Of a stretch of DNA of 64,000 nt, positions 1 to 8,041 are shown piece by piece (position 1 is the stretch's first letter; every line of letters begins with the position of its first letter). The notes below the pieces were generated by a model. It was not told where the DNA came from. It worked only from the letters and a program-made list of their open reading frames with translations, and made no database searches. The position numbers and the translations under genes were made by a program. The DNA is taken from NCBI RefSeq assembly GCF_000526155.1, contig NZ_JAFN01000001.1, positions 268,824-332,823 on the forward strand, read 5' to 3'. The DNA comes from Deferrisoma camini S3R1 (lineage in GTDB: Bacteria > Desulfobacterota > Deferrisomatia > Deferrisomatales > Deferrisomataceae).

Positions 1-858
1 CACGGTAGCCTTCGCGTCCTGACCGGTATCCGTAGCGCTTACGTTGGCAGTGTCGAGTTCACCGGAGGCTGCGAGGAGGGTGATCGTAGCGTCATCGCCG
101 TACGCCGTGGTTTTCAGAATGAGTTTCCCACTCGACACAGTCGCAGATACGCCTGTGGAAGCCTTGTAAGCATTGATGACGGACGCGATGTTTTTCCCCG
201 CTGATCCCGTGATCGTCACACCGTTCAAGGTGAAAGTCGCGTTCGCCAAAAGGCCGCCCGATGTGCTAACACTGGCGAGGTCGGTCGAAATCGTGAATGA
301 CTTCACAGCTTGCTGGGCGATCTGGTCCAGCTTCACGGCGAACGTTCCGTCCATGCTCGCCACCACGTTGCTGCCACCGAAAGTGACGCTATCGATCTTG
401 TCAGTGGCGTACACGGTGGTAGTGTTTCCGAGGCTACCGTCCAGCAGTTTCTTGGTCCCGAACTGGGTGTAGCTGGCAATCCGGGTTACCGACTGGATCG
501 CCTCGTCCAGTTCGTCCTGGTTCGCTTTGCGCATGGCGTCGTCGTTCACGCCCAAGTTCAGGGTGTCAACCGTGAGTTGACGCATTTTGTCCAGGAGTTT
601 CTGCACCTGGTCGAGCGCCGCTTCGGCCGTCTGCACCATGTTGATGGCCTTCTCCGCGTTCTTGGCCGCGGCATCCAAACCCACGAGCTGGGCGCGCATC
701 TTCTCGCTGATCACCAGCCCGGCCGGGTCGTCGGCGGCGCGGTTGATCCGAAGACCGCTGGAGAGCTTCTCCATGGTCTTTGACATGCGAAAGTCGGTCT
801 GCTTGAGGTTTCGCCAGGCGTTCAGAGAGGTGATGTTGTTGTTGATGCTGAGGCTCAT
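1..858 (-). CDS. fliC: Flagellin, N-terminal part (3' end outside window)
   Basis: Structural subunit of the flagellar filament, exported by the flagellar type III apparatus. The frame is open for 286 residues with no stop before the window edge, so the C-terminal D0/D1 helices are missing here. The N-terminus (MSLSINNNITSLNAWRNL), the SSGLRINRAADDPAG block at about residues 33-47 and a MRQLTV variant of the usual MRELAV segment (about 92) mark it as flagellin. Residues about 150-286 are a Ser/Thr/Ala/Gly-rich variable domain including NAYKASTGV (229-237), likely the surface-exposed and glycosylated part. GGAGG lies 6 nt before the ATG. A sigma-28-type promoter about 220 nt upstream and an adjacent glycosylation locus support the call. 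Confidence 0.95.
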   Translation of the reverse strand, partial: MSLSINNNITSLNAWRNLKQTDFRMSKTMEKLSSGLRINRAADDPAGLVISEKMRAQLVGLDAAAKNAEKAINMVQTAEAALDQVQKLLDKMRQLTVDTLNLGVNDDAMRKANQDELDEAIQSVTRIASYTQFGTKKLLDGSLGNTTTVYATDKIDSVTFGGSNVVASMDGTFAVKLDQIAQQAVKSFTISTDLASVSTSGGLLANATFTLNGVTITGSAGKNIASVINAYKASTGVSATVSSGKLILKTTAYGDDATITLLAASGELDTANVSATDTGQDAKATV

Positions 859-1082
859 GACTTTCCTCCATGAAAGTTGGGGTTGGTTTCCGGCGTCCGT
901 GCCGTTGCCCAGCCGCCTTCAGGGGGGCGACGTTCCCCTGGGAGTCCCTCGGCCCCTCCCGCGGGCCGTCTGCTTCGTTCTTTCCCTCGTTTTTGTCCTC
1001 TGGGTTGCCTCCTTTCCCCCTTGCGGGGTGCGGGGCCGGGCCCTCCGTTGCCCGGCGGAGTTTTTCTTCCGTCTGCCCGGTC

Positions 1083-1110
1083 GAATCGGCAGGTTACGCC
1101 CTCATCTTTA
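1083..1110 (-). promoter_or_regulatory. Sigma-28 (FliA)-type promoter for flagellin
   Basis: Read on the minus strand, TAAAG at 1110-1106 and GCCGATTC at 1090-1083 match the FliA consensus TAAAGTTT-N11-GCCGATAA; the spacer is one base longer than consensus. The -35 TAAA includes the TAA stop of the upstream maf gene. The predicted start near 1076 gives a GC-rich leader of about 217 nt before the flagellin ATG. The only gene directly downstream is flagellin, as expected for a late flagellar promoter. Confidence 0.7.
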
Positions 1111-3582
1111 GCCCTCCGGAAAATTTTTCGCGTTTTCCTCCAGGCGGCGCAACCCCTCACTGGCTCGGGCGTTCCCAGGTGCGAGCCCGAGGGCCTGCAC
1201 GAAAGCGTCACGGGCCCCACCGGTTTCGCCGAGTGCTTCCTGGGCCTCGCCGGCGAGGCACCAAAGGAGCGGATCGCGGGGTGTCCGTTCCAAAAGGTCC
1301 ACGAGGGCTTTGAGGGCGAGGCCCGGGTGTCCGGCCCGGATCATCGTGGTGGCGAGCTCCGGCGCATCGGGGCCGCCCTCGGTGCACAGCGGGTACAAAA
1401 GTTCCGCGGCTTCCCTAGTTGCTCCACGGGCCAGTAGGAGTTTCGCCAGGCGCCGCTTGGCCTCTCGTCGAACCGGGACGTACTCGGTGGCGGAGGCTTG
1501 TTGGTAGTAGGAAACCGCAGCGTCACCATCTTCCCGGAGTTCCGCTTCGAGCCCGGCGGCGAGGGTGTCGATCGCGGCCGCCTCGACTTCGGGGCGTTGG
1601 CTGAGCGCCTCTCGGACCCGTTTCAGGGCCGCCGCGTTGCGATGGCGAAAGGCGTCCTGGGCCCGGCCCAGGGCCTCCCCGGCGTCGAAGTTCCCCTGGG
1701 GACTCACCTCTCGATCGCAGAGGGCCTCACGGCACGCCTCTTCCAGTTTGCTCCGCAGGGGTTCCCCCAGTTCCCCTAGCACCCGCTGGCGGGTGGACGG
1801 ATCGACGCAGTGCAACCGTAAAGGTTCTTTGCGCTCGAGCCATCCACGCACGAGCCGCTCGGGACAGGCCCGAGGGTCGAGCTCGAGGAGGCGGTGTTGT
1901 GCCTTGTCGCGGGCGATCCTGAGCATCCGCTCCAGATGAGGCACGGTGGCCATGTAAGCTTGGAGCAGTTGTTTGTCGTGTCGGATTTTCCCCTTGAGGT
2001 CGTCCGCCACCTTCTTGGTGTCGAAATAGGCGTAGAACAGATCGGGGAACAGCCGTTGGAGGCTGTCCAGGATGGGGCCGTGCCTTTTTTGGAGCTTCGT
2101 GCACAGCCCCCCGAACTCCTTTGCGACCTTGCCTCGTTTGGCGGCGGACGCCCCGGCGTACTCGCGGATCGTCCTCTCCCCCCGATGGGCCATGCGCCGG
2201 ATGTTGCGGCACTGCTCGATGAGTTCTTCGAGTTCCGCCACCAATGTTTGGAGTTGATTCTTGCGTTGTCCCGGTGTGGGGGGAGGAAGGGCGGTGGCAA
2301 CCCGTTCCGCCGCGGGTGCGCCACCTTGGGGAAGTTGGGCCTTTTCGGGGGGCACGAACGAAACCCCCGGGACTTTCGCGGCTCGGGCGGCCAGGTTCGC
2401 AACCTCGCTCCCCGCTTCGCGGGCGACCGTGGCAAGTTTCTCCAGCGAAGCAATCCCGGCCAGAAACGCGTAGTCGGTCTCCGCCTCCTCCCCGCCATAG
2501 GTCTGTACGGTTTTCACGTCTCTGCGGGTGGCGGAAACCTCGGCCTTTCCCGAACTTGCCGACTCATGAACCTTCCCCGCGGGGCCGTAGCAGAGGTCGA
2601 CGCCTGCCAAATAGATCCGGCGGAATCCCATGCGGATGGCTGCCCAAAGGGCCAGATGAGCCACCGTGGGGCCGTAGTTGAGGTCTTTCCGCGGTTCCCA
2701 TGGTAGTCGCGGTCCCGCGAAAAATTTTCGCCCCCGCCACTGAGATATAAGCCTCGGGTAGGCGTGGGTTTCGTAGATGAGAACGCGGTCCTCCGGGTAA
2801 ACAAGCATCTCCTTACTGATGTCGTAACTTGCCGGTTTGGGATCGATGGTGGCCACGATGTCGGGGAGGATCCCCTCATCCCCCAGTCGCTTTGCGATCC
2901 TCGAAACCGCGAACAAGGTGAAGCGCGGCCTGTTTTCCTGCACCCAGGGAAGAAGTTCGTCGAGGCTTGGCCCCGCCCCCAAAATAACGGCCGTTTCGCC
3001 CTCGAAAAGCCCGTCGAGTCGGTCCAAGGGAAGTTCGTGATCGGCAAGATTGCCCAACCGGGCCAGGATAAATGGCGCGTGGGCCGACGTGAGCAAAATG
3101 TTGAACCGCGCCATATCCAGGTGCTCGCGGAGTTTTTGCAACAACAGAGCGTGCGCGGTGTTCTCGCGTGTGGCGCAGACGGAGGGCACGAGGAAGACCG
3201 CGTTCCGGTAAAAGTGGTGCCGCACGTCGACGCGCTTCAACGTCTCCGGTAACTCCGAAAGCGTGCACAGGGCCAGGTTCTCTGCGCTTTCCGCGTGTTG
3301 TTCGAAGGGCACGAAGGGGGCGAGTTCGTCGGTCTCGACGAAAACGTAGAAAGAATCGTTGTCGGCGAAGTTCCGGGCGATATGGCGAATCAAGAGCCCT
3401 GAATCGGTGCCGCAGAGTACGAAAATGGCATTTTTCTGAGACAACAGCCGGTCATATTGGCGTTTGTATATCTCACTGGCTGGCTCGTCTTTAAAATCCG
3501 GCCCGTTGATATGGGTGAAATATTCATCTCCCCAGGTGTTTCTGGTTGAGTGGAAGAGAGGTTGCTCGGAGTTCCCGTTCAT
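1108..3582 (-). CDS. Motility-associated (Maf-type) flagellin glycosyltransferase, DUF115/MptE-like, with C-terminal TPRs
   Basis: Predicted cytoplasmic enzyme transferring a nonulosonic acid to flagellin before export. The 824-residue protein has an N-terminal Rossmann-like region, then the DUF115 core starting at LGAGPSLD (about 201-208) with VATIDPKP and DLCYGPAGK blocks typical of Maf/MptE-like proteins. A basic helical stretch follows, and residues about 640-824 look like TPR helices ending in PGNARASEGL. It lies directly between a CMP-nonulosonate synthetase and flagellin on the same strand. The Maf family glycosylates flagellin in Campylobacter and Aeromonas; the transferred sugar here is inferred from the neighbouring genes. 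Its TAA stop is the edge of the flagellin promoter. Confidence 0.88.
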   Translation of the reverse strand: MNGNSEQPLFHSTRNTWGDEYFTHINGPDFKDEPASEIYKRQYDRLLSQKNAIFVLCGTDSGLLIRHIARNFADNDSFYVFVETDELAPFVPFEQHAESAENLALCTLSELPETLKRVDVRHHFYRNAVFLVPSVCATRENTAHALLLQKLREHLDMARFNILLTSAHAPFILARLGNLADHELPLDRLDGLFEGETAVILGAGPSLDELLPWVQENRPRFTLFAVSRIAKRLGDEGILPDIVATIDPKPASYDISKEMLVYPEDRVLIYETHAYPRLISQWRGRKFFAGPRLPWEPRKDLNYGPTVAHLALWAAIRMGFRRIYLAGVDLCYGPAGKVHESASSGKAEVSATRRDVKTVQTYGGEEAETDYAFLAGIASLEKLATVAREAGSEVANLAARAAKVPGVSFVPPEKAQLPQGGAPAAERVATALPPPTPGQRKNQLQTLVAELEELIEQCRNIRRMAHRGERTIREYAGASAAKRGKVAKEFGGLCTKLQKRHGPILDSLQRLFPDLFYAYFDTKKVADDLKGKIRHDKQLLQAYMATVPHLERMLRIARDKAQHRLLELDPRACPERLVRGWLERKEPLRLHCVDPSTRQRVLGELGEPLRSKLEEACREALCDREVSPQGNFDAGEALGRAQDAFRHRNAAALKRVREALSQRPEVEAAAIDTLAAGLEAELREDGDAAVSYYQQASATEYVPVRREAKRRLAKLLLARGATREAAELLYPLCTEGGPDAPELATTMIRAGHPGLALKALVDLLERTPRDPLLWCLAGEAQEALGETGGARDAFVQALGLAPGNARASEGLRRLEENAKNFPEG

Positions 3583-3632
3583 CTTTCACCGCCGTTGGAG
3601 TTCCATCTGGGGGTGTGGTTGGAAATGGTGCG

Positions 3633-4838
3633 TCACGGAAGCGCTCGGATGTTCATTCTTTCTACCCGATTTTCGCGCGCTTCGATCAATGTATCGCAGA
3701 CATCCCGCACGGCGCCCGCCCCCCCGGGGAATGTCGAAACGTAGTCCACCGTCGCACGGACGTCAGAAACGGCGTCGGCAGGGCAGGCGCCGAATCCAAC
3801 CCGTTCCAAACAGGGCAGGTCGTTCAGGTCGTCTCCGATGTACGCAACTTCTTCCAGCGATAGGCCGAGTTCCGCCGCTAGTGATTCTAACACCGGGAGC
3901 TTCTCCCGTATGCCCAAGTGGCATCGCGTGATACCCAGTTTCCGTGCCCTCGCAGCCACAATAGGGCTCTTTTCCGAGGTGATAATGGCTACTTCGATTC
4001 CGCTTCGGCGAACGCGCTCGAGCCCCATGGCATCTCTCGTGTTGAACTTTTTCAGCGTGTCCCCCTGGGCGCTCCAATACATGCCGGCGTCGGTGAGCGT
4101 ACCGTCCACGTCGACGACCAGTAGGCCCACGCGGCCGATGCGCGCCGGAAGTATCTTCCGCCGGAGTAGGCTTTCCACTTTGGCCCAATCCTCTGGTTCG
4201 TCCAACTCCACGGCAGTTTCCGGCGGCATTTCGAAAACGAGGATCTTGCCGCCCAAGCGGCAACGTTCCGAAAGGAGCAACTCCCGTCGGGTATAATAGA
4301 AAGCCCCGTTTTCCATGACCGTGCCCCGAAATTGTTGCCGCATGGGGCGGTTTGCGGGGTTGTAGTTCAGCGGGGTGCCATCCGAAGTCCAGAAAAACCG
4401 CCTCACTCGGACGCCCGTCACAACGGAATCATAGTTTCCGTCCACCATCCGGCGAAATGCGTTGGCCAGATCCTTGCCTGTCGTAAGCGGGCTCGTCGCC
4501 TGGATCGTTGCAAGGTGGCTGAATTCGAAATGGTCGGCTGCATGGAGCATAACGGCCTCCGTGCTGGCCGTGTCAGTGGCCAACTCGGCAGGGCGCCGCA
4601 GAATACGGGTGTCCGGCGAGTGTTGGGCCACGACGGAGGCGATTTCCTCCGAATCCGTCGAGACGACCACCTCGGCAAAGATCCCGGCCGCATGGGCGGC
4701 TTCGAGTACCCACGCACAGAGCGGCCGACCCGCGATCGGTTTGATGTTCTTGCCGGGGATCCCCTTCGAACCTCCTCGGAGTGGAACTAGGGCGATCGCT
4801 CTCGGCACCTGGGAACCCAAGGGAGGTTGCAAACTCAT
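3633..4838 (-). CDS. neuA: Bifunctional acylneuraminate cytidylyltransferase / HAD-IIIA (KdsC-like) phosphatase
   Basis: Predicted to dephosphorylate a nonulosonate 9-phosphate and activate the sugar with CMP. The N-terminal domain carries RGGSKGIPGKN (about 22-32), the nucleotide-binding signature of CMP-sialic acid synthetases, plus ATSPLT. The C-terminal domain has intact HAD motifs: DVDGTLTD (about 233-240), IITSEKS and GDDLND (about 325-330). The ATG at 4838 is chosen because it overlaps the neuB stop as ATGA; an upstream in-frame extension lies inside neuB. Length 401 aa equals both domains combined. The same order of domains is known in vertebrate CMAS and in some Bacteroides enzymes. 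Whether the sugar is Kdn, Neu5Ac or another nonulosonate cannot be read from sequence. Confidence 0.88.
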   Translation of the reverse strand: MSLQPPLGSQVPRAIALVPLRGGSKGIPGKNIKPIAGRPLCAWVLEAAHAAGIFAEVVVSTDSEEIASVVAQHSPDTRILRRPAELATDTASTEAVMLHAADHFEFSHLATIQATSPLTTGKDLANAFRRMVDGNYDSVVTGVRVRRFFWTSDGTPLNYNPANRPMRQQFRGTVMENGAFYYTRRELLLSERCRLGGKILVFEMPPETAVELDEPEDWAKVESLLRRKILPARIGRVGLLVVDVDGTLTDAGMYWSAQGDTLKKFNTRDAMGLERVRRSGIEVAIITSEKSPIVAARARKLGITRCHLGIREKLPVLESLAAELGLSLEEVAYIGDDLNDLPCLERVGFGACPADAVSDVRATVDYVSTFPGGAGAVRDVCDTLIEARENRVERMNIRALP

Positions 4839-5746
4839 AGGTTCACCGCCTCCGGTTCGGCTTGTGCTGCGGCTTCGTCCAAGAGTTCTCGTGTTTTGAG
4901 CTTTCTCCGCTGGACCCACTCGACGGGTAGAATCTCTTCTCTCTTGTACGCCAGGGCCTTGGACACATTTCTGAGGTCTCGAGCGAGCCGACGTAACCCG
5001 TCAGGTTCCAGACTAGCCGCATGGTCGGTGCCTTTCCAGGTTCTGTTCAATGTAAAGTGGCGCTCGAAGAACTCGGCTCCCACTGCCAGACCCGCGACGT
5101 CTGCGGCAATCCCAAGGTGGTGACCAGAGAAGCCGATCGCATGTACCGAAGATCCATAGGTGTCTTTTAGTCTTTTGATTTCCAGTAGGCAAACGTCTTC
5201 AAAATCGACTGGATATCCTGAAGTGCAGGCGTAGAGCACAACATCTTTCAGCCTCCCTGCCTTGTCAAATAGATTTACAATAAACTCCTCCTCTTTTCTG
5301 GTAGTCATACCTAAAGAGATATGGATTTGTCCGTCAAAATTGTCAATAAGCCAGCTCAGCATGCGGAAATCCGTATTTGATGCGGATGGGATCTTTATCC
5401 ACTTTGGTTTCAAGCCGGCAATTTCCTTTGCCGAGGTCAATTCCCATGCAGAGCACGAGTATTCGATGCCCTCGGCTAGGCAAGTCTCATAGAGTTCCAT
5501 GTGTTGATCAATATTGAATTCCAGAAACTCCCGGTGCTCCCCGTAAGTTTTTCCGTATGAGTTGTGTGGCACCGGATGCGGAGCCATGTATTGTTGAGCT
5601 GTCAATAGTTCCTTCACGCATCGTTTCTGGAATTTTACGGCATCCGCTTCACAAAAATTCGCAGCGGTCTTGATCATCTTTTTTGCTATCTCGATGTCGC
5701 CCATGTGGTTGCAACCCACTTCAGCTATAATGATTGGTTTGATCAT
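4835..5746 (-). CDS. neuB: NeuB-family nonulosonate synthase lacking a SAF domain
   Basis: Condenses phosphoenolpyruvate with a hexose or N-acylhexosamine (or its 6-phosphate) to a nine-carbon nonulosonate. Hallmarks are IIAEVGCNHMGDIE at the N-terminus, VKFQKR, IPSASNTDF, GFSGHHLG and the ERHFTLNR..GTDHAASLEP segment near residues 238-256. It is 303 aa, while typical NeuB/SpsE proteins are about 335-350 aa with a C-terminal antifreeze-like (SAF) domain; this one stops where SAF should begin (after RRKLKTRE). An ideal AGGAGGT ribosome site lies 5 nt before the ATG. It overlaps the downstream synthetase by 4 bp, so the two are translationally coupled. Composition is less GC-rich than the rest of the window. 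Confidence 0.88.
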   Translation of the reverse strand: MIKPIIIAEVGCNHMGDIEIAKKMIKTAANFCEADAVKFQKRCVKELLTAQQYMAPHPVPHNSYGKTYGEHREFLEFNIDQHMELYETCLAEGIEYSCSAWELTSAKEIAGLKPKWIKIPSASNTDFRMLSWLIDNFDGQIHISLGMTTRKEEEFIVNLFDKAGRLKDVVLYACTSGYPVDFEDVCLLEIKRLKDTYGSSVHAIGFSGHHLGIAADVAGLAVGAEFFERHFTLNRTWKGTDHAASLEPDGLRRLARDLRNVSKALAYKREEILPVEWVQRRKLKTRELLDEAAAQAEPEAVNL

Positions 5747-5777
5747 TTTTGACCTCCTATTCCTTTATGCGTGTAGG

Positions 5778-6665
5778 TCATGAGTTCGTCGCCGTGGCAA
5801 TAAGAGAGTCGGTCTTGTCAAGTCGTGCAAGCAAGTTTGCATACGCAGAATCTAACATCGTGTCTCGCATAAAATGCCAAGTGGCGTGTCCCCCCGGCCC
5901 CCCCTTTGCGAGCCAGTGCAAGTGGTTTGCTAATGGGTAGCGTTGATGACCCTCTATTACTATGGAGGAAAAACCGGCCGCCTCAATGAATCTATAAAGA
6001 CTGGTGCGTGTGTGCAATATCAGGTGCTCGCTCCAGAAGGTAAATTTTTTGAAGTCCTCCAAATCAAAAAAAGATATAAGGATATCGTTGGCGTGTGGAA
6101 CCTCAATGATTAAGTGTCCTCCAGTGTTCATGTGTTTTTTTATGTTTTTAAGGAAGTGTATCGGGTTGTTGATGTGTTCGAAGACGTGGAAAAGGGTGAC
6201 CACGTCGAATCGTTTCTGTGCTGGGATTTCGCTTAAAGATGAGTAGACTTCGTACCCTGCGGCTCGTAATGCTGTCATTGCAGGGCGTTGAGGTTCGATG
6301 GCGACGGTTTCTGAGGCCAAAGGAGAAAATCGGTCTAAAACCCCTCCGGCACCAGCCCCAATATCCAACCAGGTTTTCCCAGAAATGATGCTTCGGAATT
6401 TATGGAATCTGGTTTCCGTGTCCTCGTATGTCGCCGAGACTGCGAGTCGCCTGCTGTTTGTGCCCCAATATTCAAAATCGTTTTTGTTTAAATAATGGAC
6501 TTCGTTGATATGATCTGCCCTAGATAGTACTATTGCCCCAGATTGTATGCACTTCTGTACGGAAATGTCATCTCTGTCACGCACGGTGGGGAAGAGATCC
6601 CGAAAGCTGTCCTTGCCGCTGATGCCGAGTTCTATTAATAGCCTTTTGATGGGGTGCGAGTTCAT
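5778..6665 (-). CDS. Class I SAM-dependent methyltransferase (Methyltransf_23-like)
   Basis: Residues 95-105 (TWLDIGAGAGG) form motif I of the SAM-binding fold, followed by an acidic VAIEPQ motif II and FDVVTLFHVFEHINNP, a post-II segment common in glycan or lipid methyltransferases. The 295-aa protein starts with a short nonconserved region and has no membrane segment. GAGG precedes the ATG. It is the first gene of the glycosylation cluster and 31 bp upstream of neuB, so a role in decorating the nonulosonate or another flagellin sugar is plausible but not proven. This gene and neuB have more A/T at third positions than the rest of the window, suggesting transfer with the cluster. Confidence 0.8.
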   Translation of the reverse strand: MNSHPIKRLLIELGISGKDSFRDLFPTVRDRDDISVQKCIQSGAIVLSRADHINEVHYLNKNDFEYWGTNSRRLAVSATYEDTETRFHKFRSIISGKTWLDIGAGAGGVLDRFSPLASETVAIEPQRPAMTALRAAGYEVYSSLSEIPAQKRFDVVTLFHVFEHINNPIHFLKNIKKHMNTGGHLIIEVPHANDILISFFDLEDFKKFTFWSEHLILHTRTSLYRFIEAAGFSSIVIEGHQRYPLANHLHWLAKGGPGGHATWHFMRDTMLDSAYANLLARLDKTDSLIATATNS

Positions 6666-7211
6666 GGCATTCCCTCAGACTAACTTGGAAAGAAGAGTCG
6701 CAGGCAAACGGGTATATTCGCCGTTTGTTCCCGCCGCCATGTCCATCGTACTGGCCCCAGGTGCTCCAACCAATCTGCCCCAATGGGTTTCCTTGGGGGG
6801 CAAGTTCCCCTGGGCCGGTGCTCGCACGGTCCAAGGCTGAGTTCGTTTCTCAACGGGGACAAACGGCGAATGCGCCCCTCGTCCCTGTGGGTAGTCTATT
6901 CTGGGAGGTGGCCGTCCTGCCATATTTTGATCGGTATATGTAGAAAAAGACTTTACCTCTGCCTCCATGCAACCGCGTGGATGACTCAGTCGACTTGGGT
7001 GGAAATCAAGATCCGTGCCAGGGGGCGCGTAGCGGGGGGAGGGCACAGGGATGGGGAAAGAAGGGAAAGCCCTCTCCCGGGGGCTCGTACTTGGGGGGTA
7101 TATCTGCACCTCCCCCGGGGCCGAAATCTCCCCAGGGGGTAAAGAGGGGGGGGGCCCAAGAGGGACCCGGCTTCGGCATGGGTGACCGGTGCCGGCTGAT
7201 CCGTGAGGTTT
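6666..7211. other. Noncoding intergenic region with a 17-bp inverted repeat and G-runs
   Basis: No convincing gene is seen; the longest open frames are low-complexity Pro/Gly/Arg and lack family features. Two near-perfect 17-bp inverted arms (TTCGCCGTTTGT-centred) lie at 6717-6733 and 6854-6870, 120 bp apart. A segment at about 6795-6812 (GGGGGGC..GTTCCCCTGGG) closely resembles 923-942 in the flagellin leader. A run of nine G lies at 7146-7154. Promoters for the glycosylation operon should lie here, but none is clear. Confidence 0.5.
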
Positions 7212-7254
7212 GACGCCCATCACCCGTCACGGGTCACTCGTCACCGAAGTTGCC
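7212..7254 (+). repeat. 7-bp-period GTCAC tandem tract ending in GAAGTTGCC
   Basis: TCAC recurs exactly every 7 bp at 7220, 7227, 7234 and 7241. The tract ends in CCGAAGTTGCC, the same tail (CGAAGTTAC) that closes the GACCG-type heptamer tracts elsewhere in the window. It lies just past the 3' end of the coiled-coil gene. Confidence 0.75.
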
Positions 7255-7269
7255 ACCCGTCACGGCATT

Positions 7270-7884
7270 TTACGGCAGCAGCTTGATGAGGCTTACGATG
7301 ACGGCGGCCTGGGCCACGAGAAGCCCCGTGACCCAACGGATGGTGGACCAGCGAACGTTCTCGATGCGCTCGCTCAGGTCCGTGCGGACCCTTTCGATCT
7401 CCACGCGGTTTCGTTCGATCTTCTCAACCAGCTCGGCCCGGACCTTCTGGATCTCGAGGCGGTTTTGATCGATTTTCTCGGAGAGTTCTGCACGGATGTG
7501 CTCGATCCTTTCGGAGAGCTCGGCCCGAACCTTTTGGATCTCGAGGCGGTTTCGCTCGATCTTCTCGGAGAATTCAGCACGGTTCTGCTCGATCTTCTCT
7601 GAGAGTTCGGCCCGGATGTGCTCGATTCTCTCGGAGAGGTCGGCGCGCAGTTGTTCAACGCGTTCCGTGTGCTCGATGCGGGCGTGCTCGATCCTCTCGG
7701 TCAGATCCGCCCGGAGTTGTTCGATCTCCTTCTGGAGCGCGAGTTTGGTGGTCTCCAGTTGGTCCGAGGTGGCCACGTTGCCGGGGATCCGGCGCTCCAA
7801 ACGGTCGAAGGCCTCGGCCAATACCCTGGCCTTGTGCTCGCCGTCGTCCTTGAAGGCCTGATAGACGTCGAGGGCGATGGACAT
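7270..7884 (-). CDS. Coiled-coil protein with C-terminal membrane helix (DUF1640/CCDC90-like)
   Basis: A 204-residue, highly charged helical protein. Residues about 55-175 are near-perfect repeats of an 11-residue helical unit (RAELSERIEHI, RAELSEKIEQN, RLEIQKV variants). A single hydrophobic segment near the C-terminus (RWVTGLLVAQAAVIVSLIKL) would anchor it with the coiled coil on one side of the membrane. The plan matches the DUF1640/CCDC90 superfamily, found widely in bacteria without a known role. The internal repeats make copy-number change between strains likely. It is a single-gene unit with no functional partner nearby. Confidence 0.7.
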   Translation of the reverse strand: MSIALDVYQAFKDDGEHKARVLAEAFDRLERRIPGNVATSDQLETTKLALQKEIEQLRADLTERIEHARIEHTERVEQLRADLSERIEHIRAELSEKIEQNRAEFSEKIERNRLEIQKVRAELSERIEHIRAELSEKIDQNRLEIQKVRAELVEKIERNRVEIERVRTDLSERIENVRWSTIRWVTGLLVAQAAVIVSLIKLLP

Positions 7885-7989
7885 CGGATCCTCACGGGAT
7901 ATCCAGGAGTCGTTTCGACATGTTAGCGGGGAGCAGGAAGATGCGCAAGCGGGAGGAGGACCGGAAGGGTTGAGCCCTGGGAAGACAGG

Positions 7990-8010
7990 ACGATAGCATG
8001 GCGCTATCGT
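7990..8010. promoter_or_regulatory. Perfect 8-bp palindrome (operator-like)
   Basis: ACGATAGC-ATGGC-GCTATCGT: two perfect 8-bp arms with a 5-bp spacer, 31 bp before the start of the TPR gene. It could be an operator or a short hairpin in the leader. No regulator is assigned. Confidence 0.35.
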
Positions 8011-8041
8011 TCGGACGGCATCGCGAGCGGGGGAGATTCCC

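Noticed and set aside
6675-7223. A 182-residue frame in the gap before the methyltransferase
   Set aside because: Pro/Gly/Ser-rich, overlaps inverted repeats and G-runs, no ribosome site and no recognisable fold.
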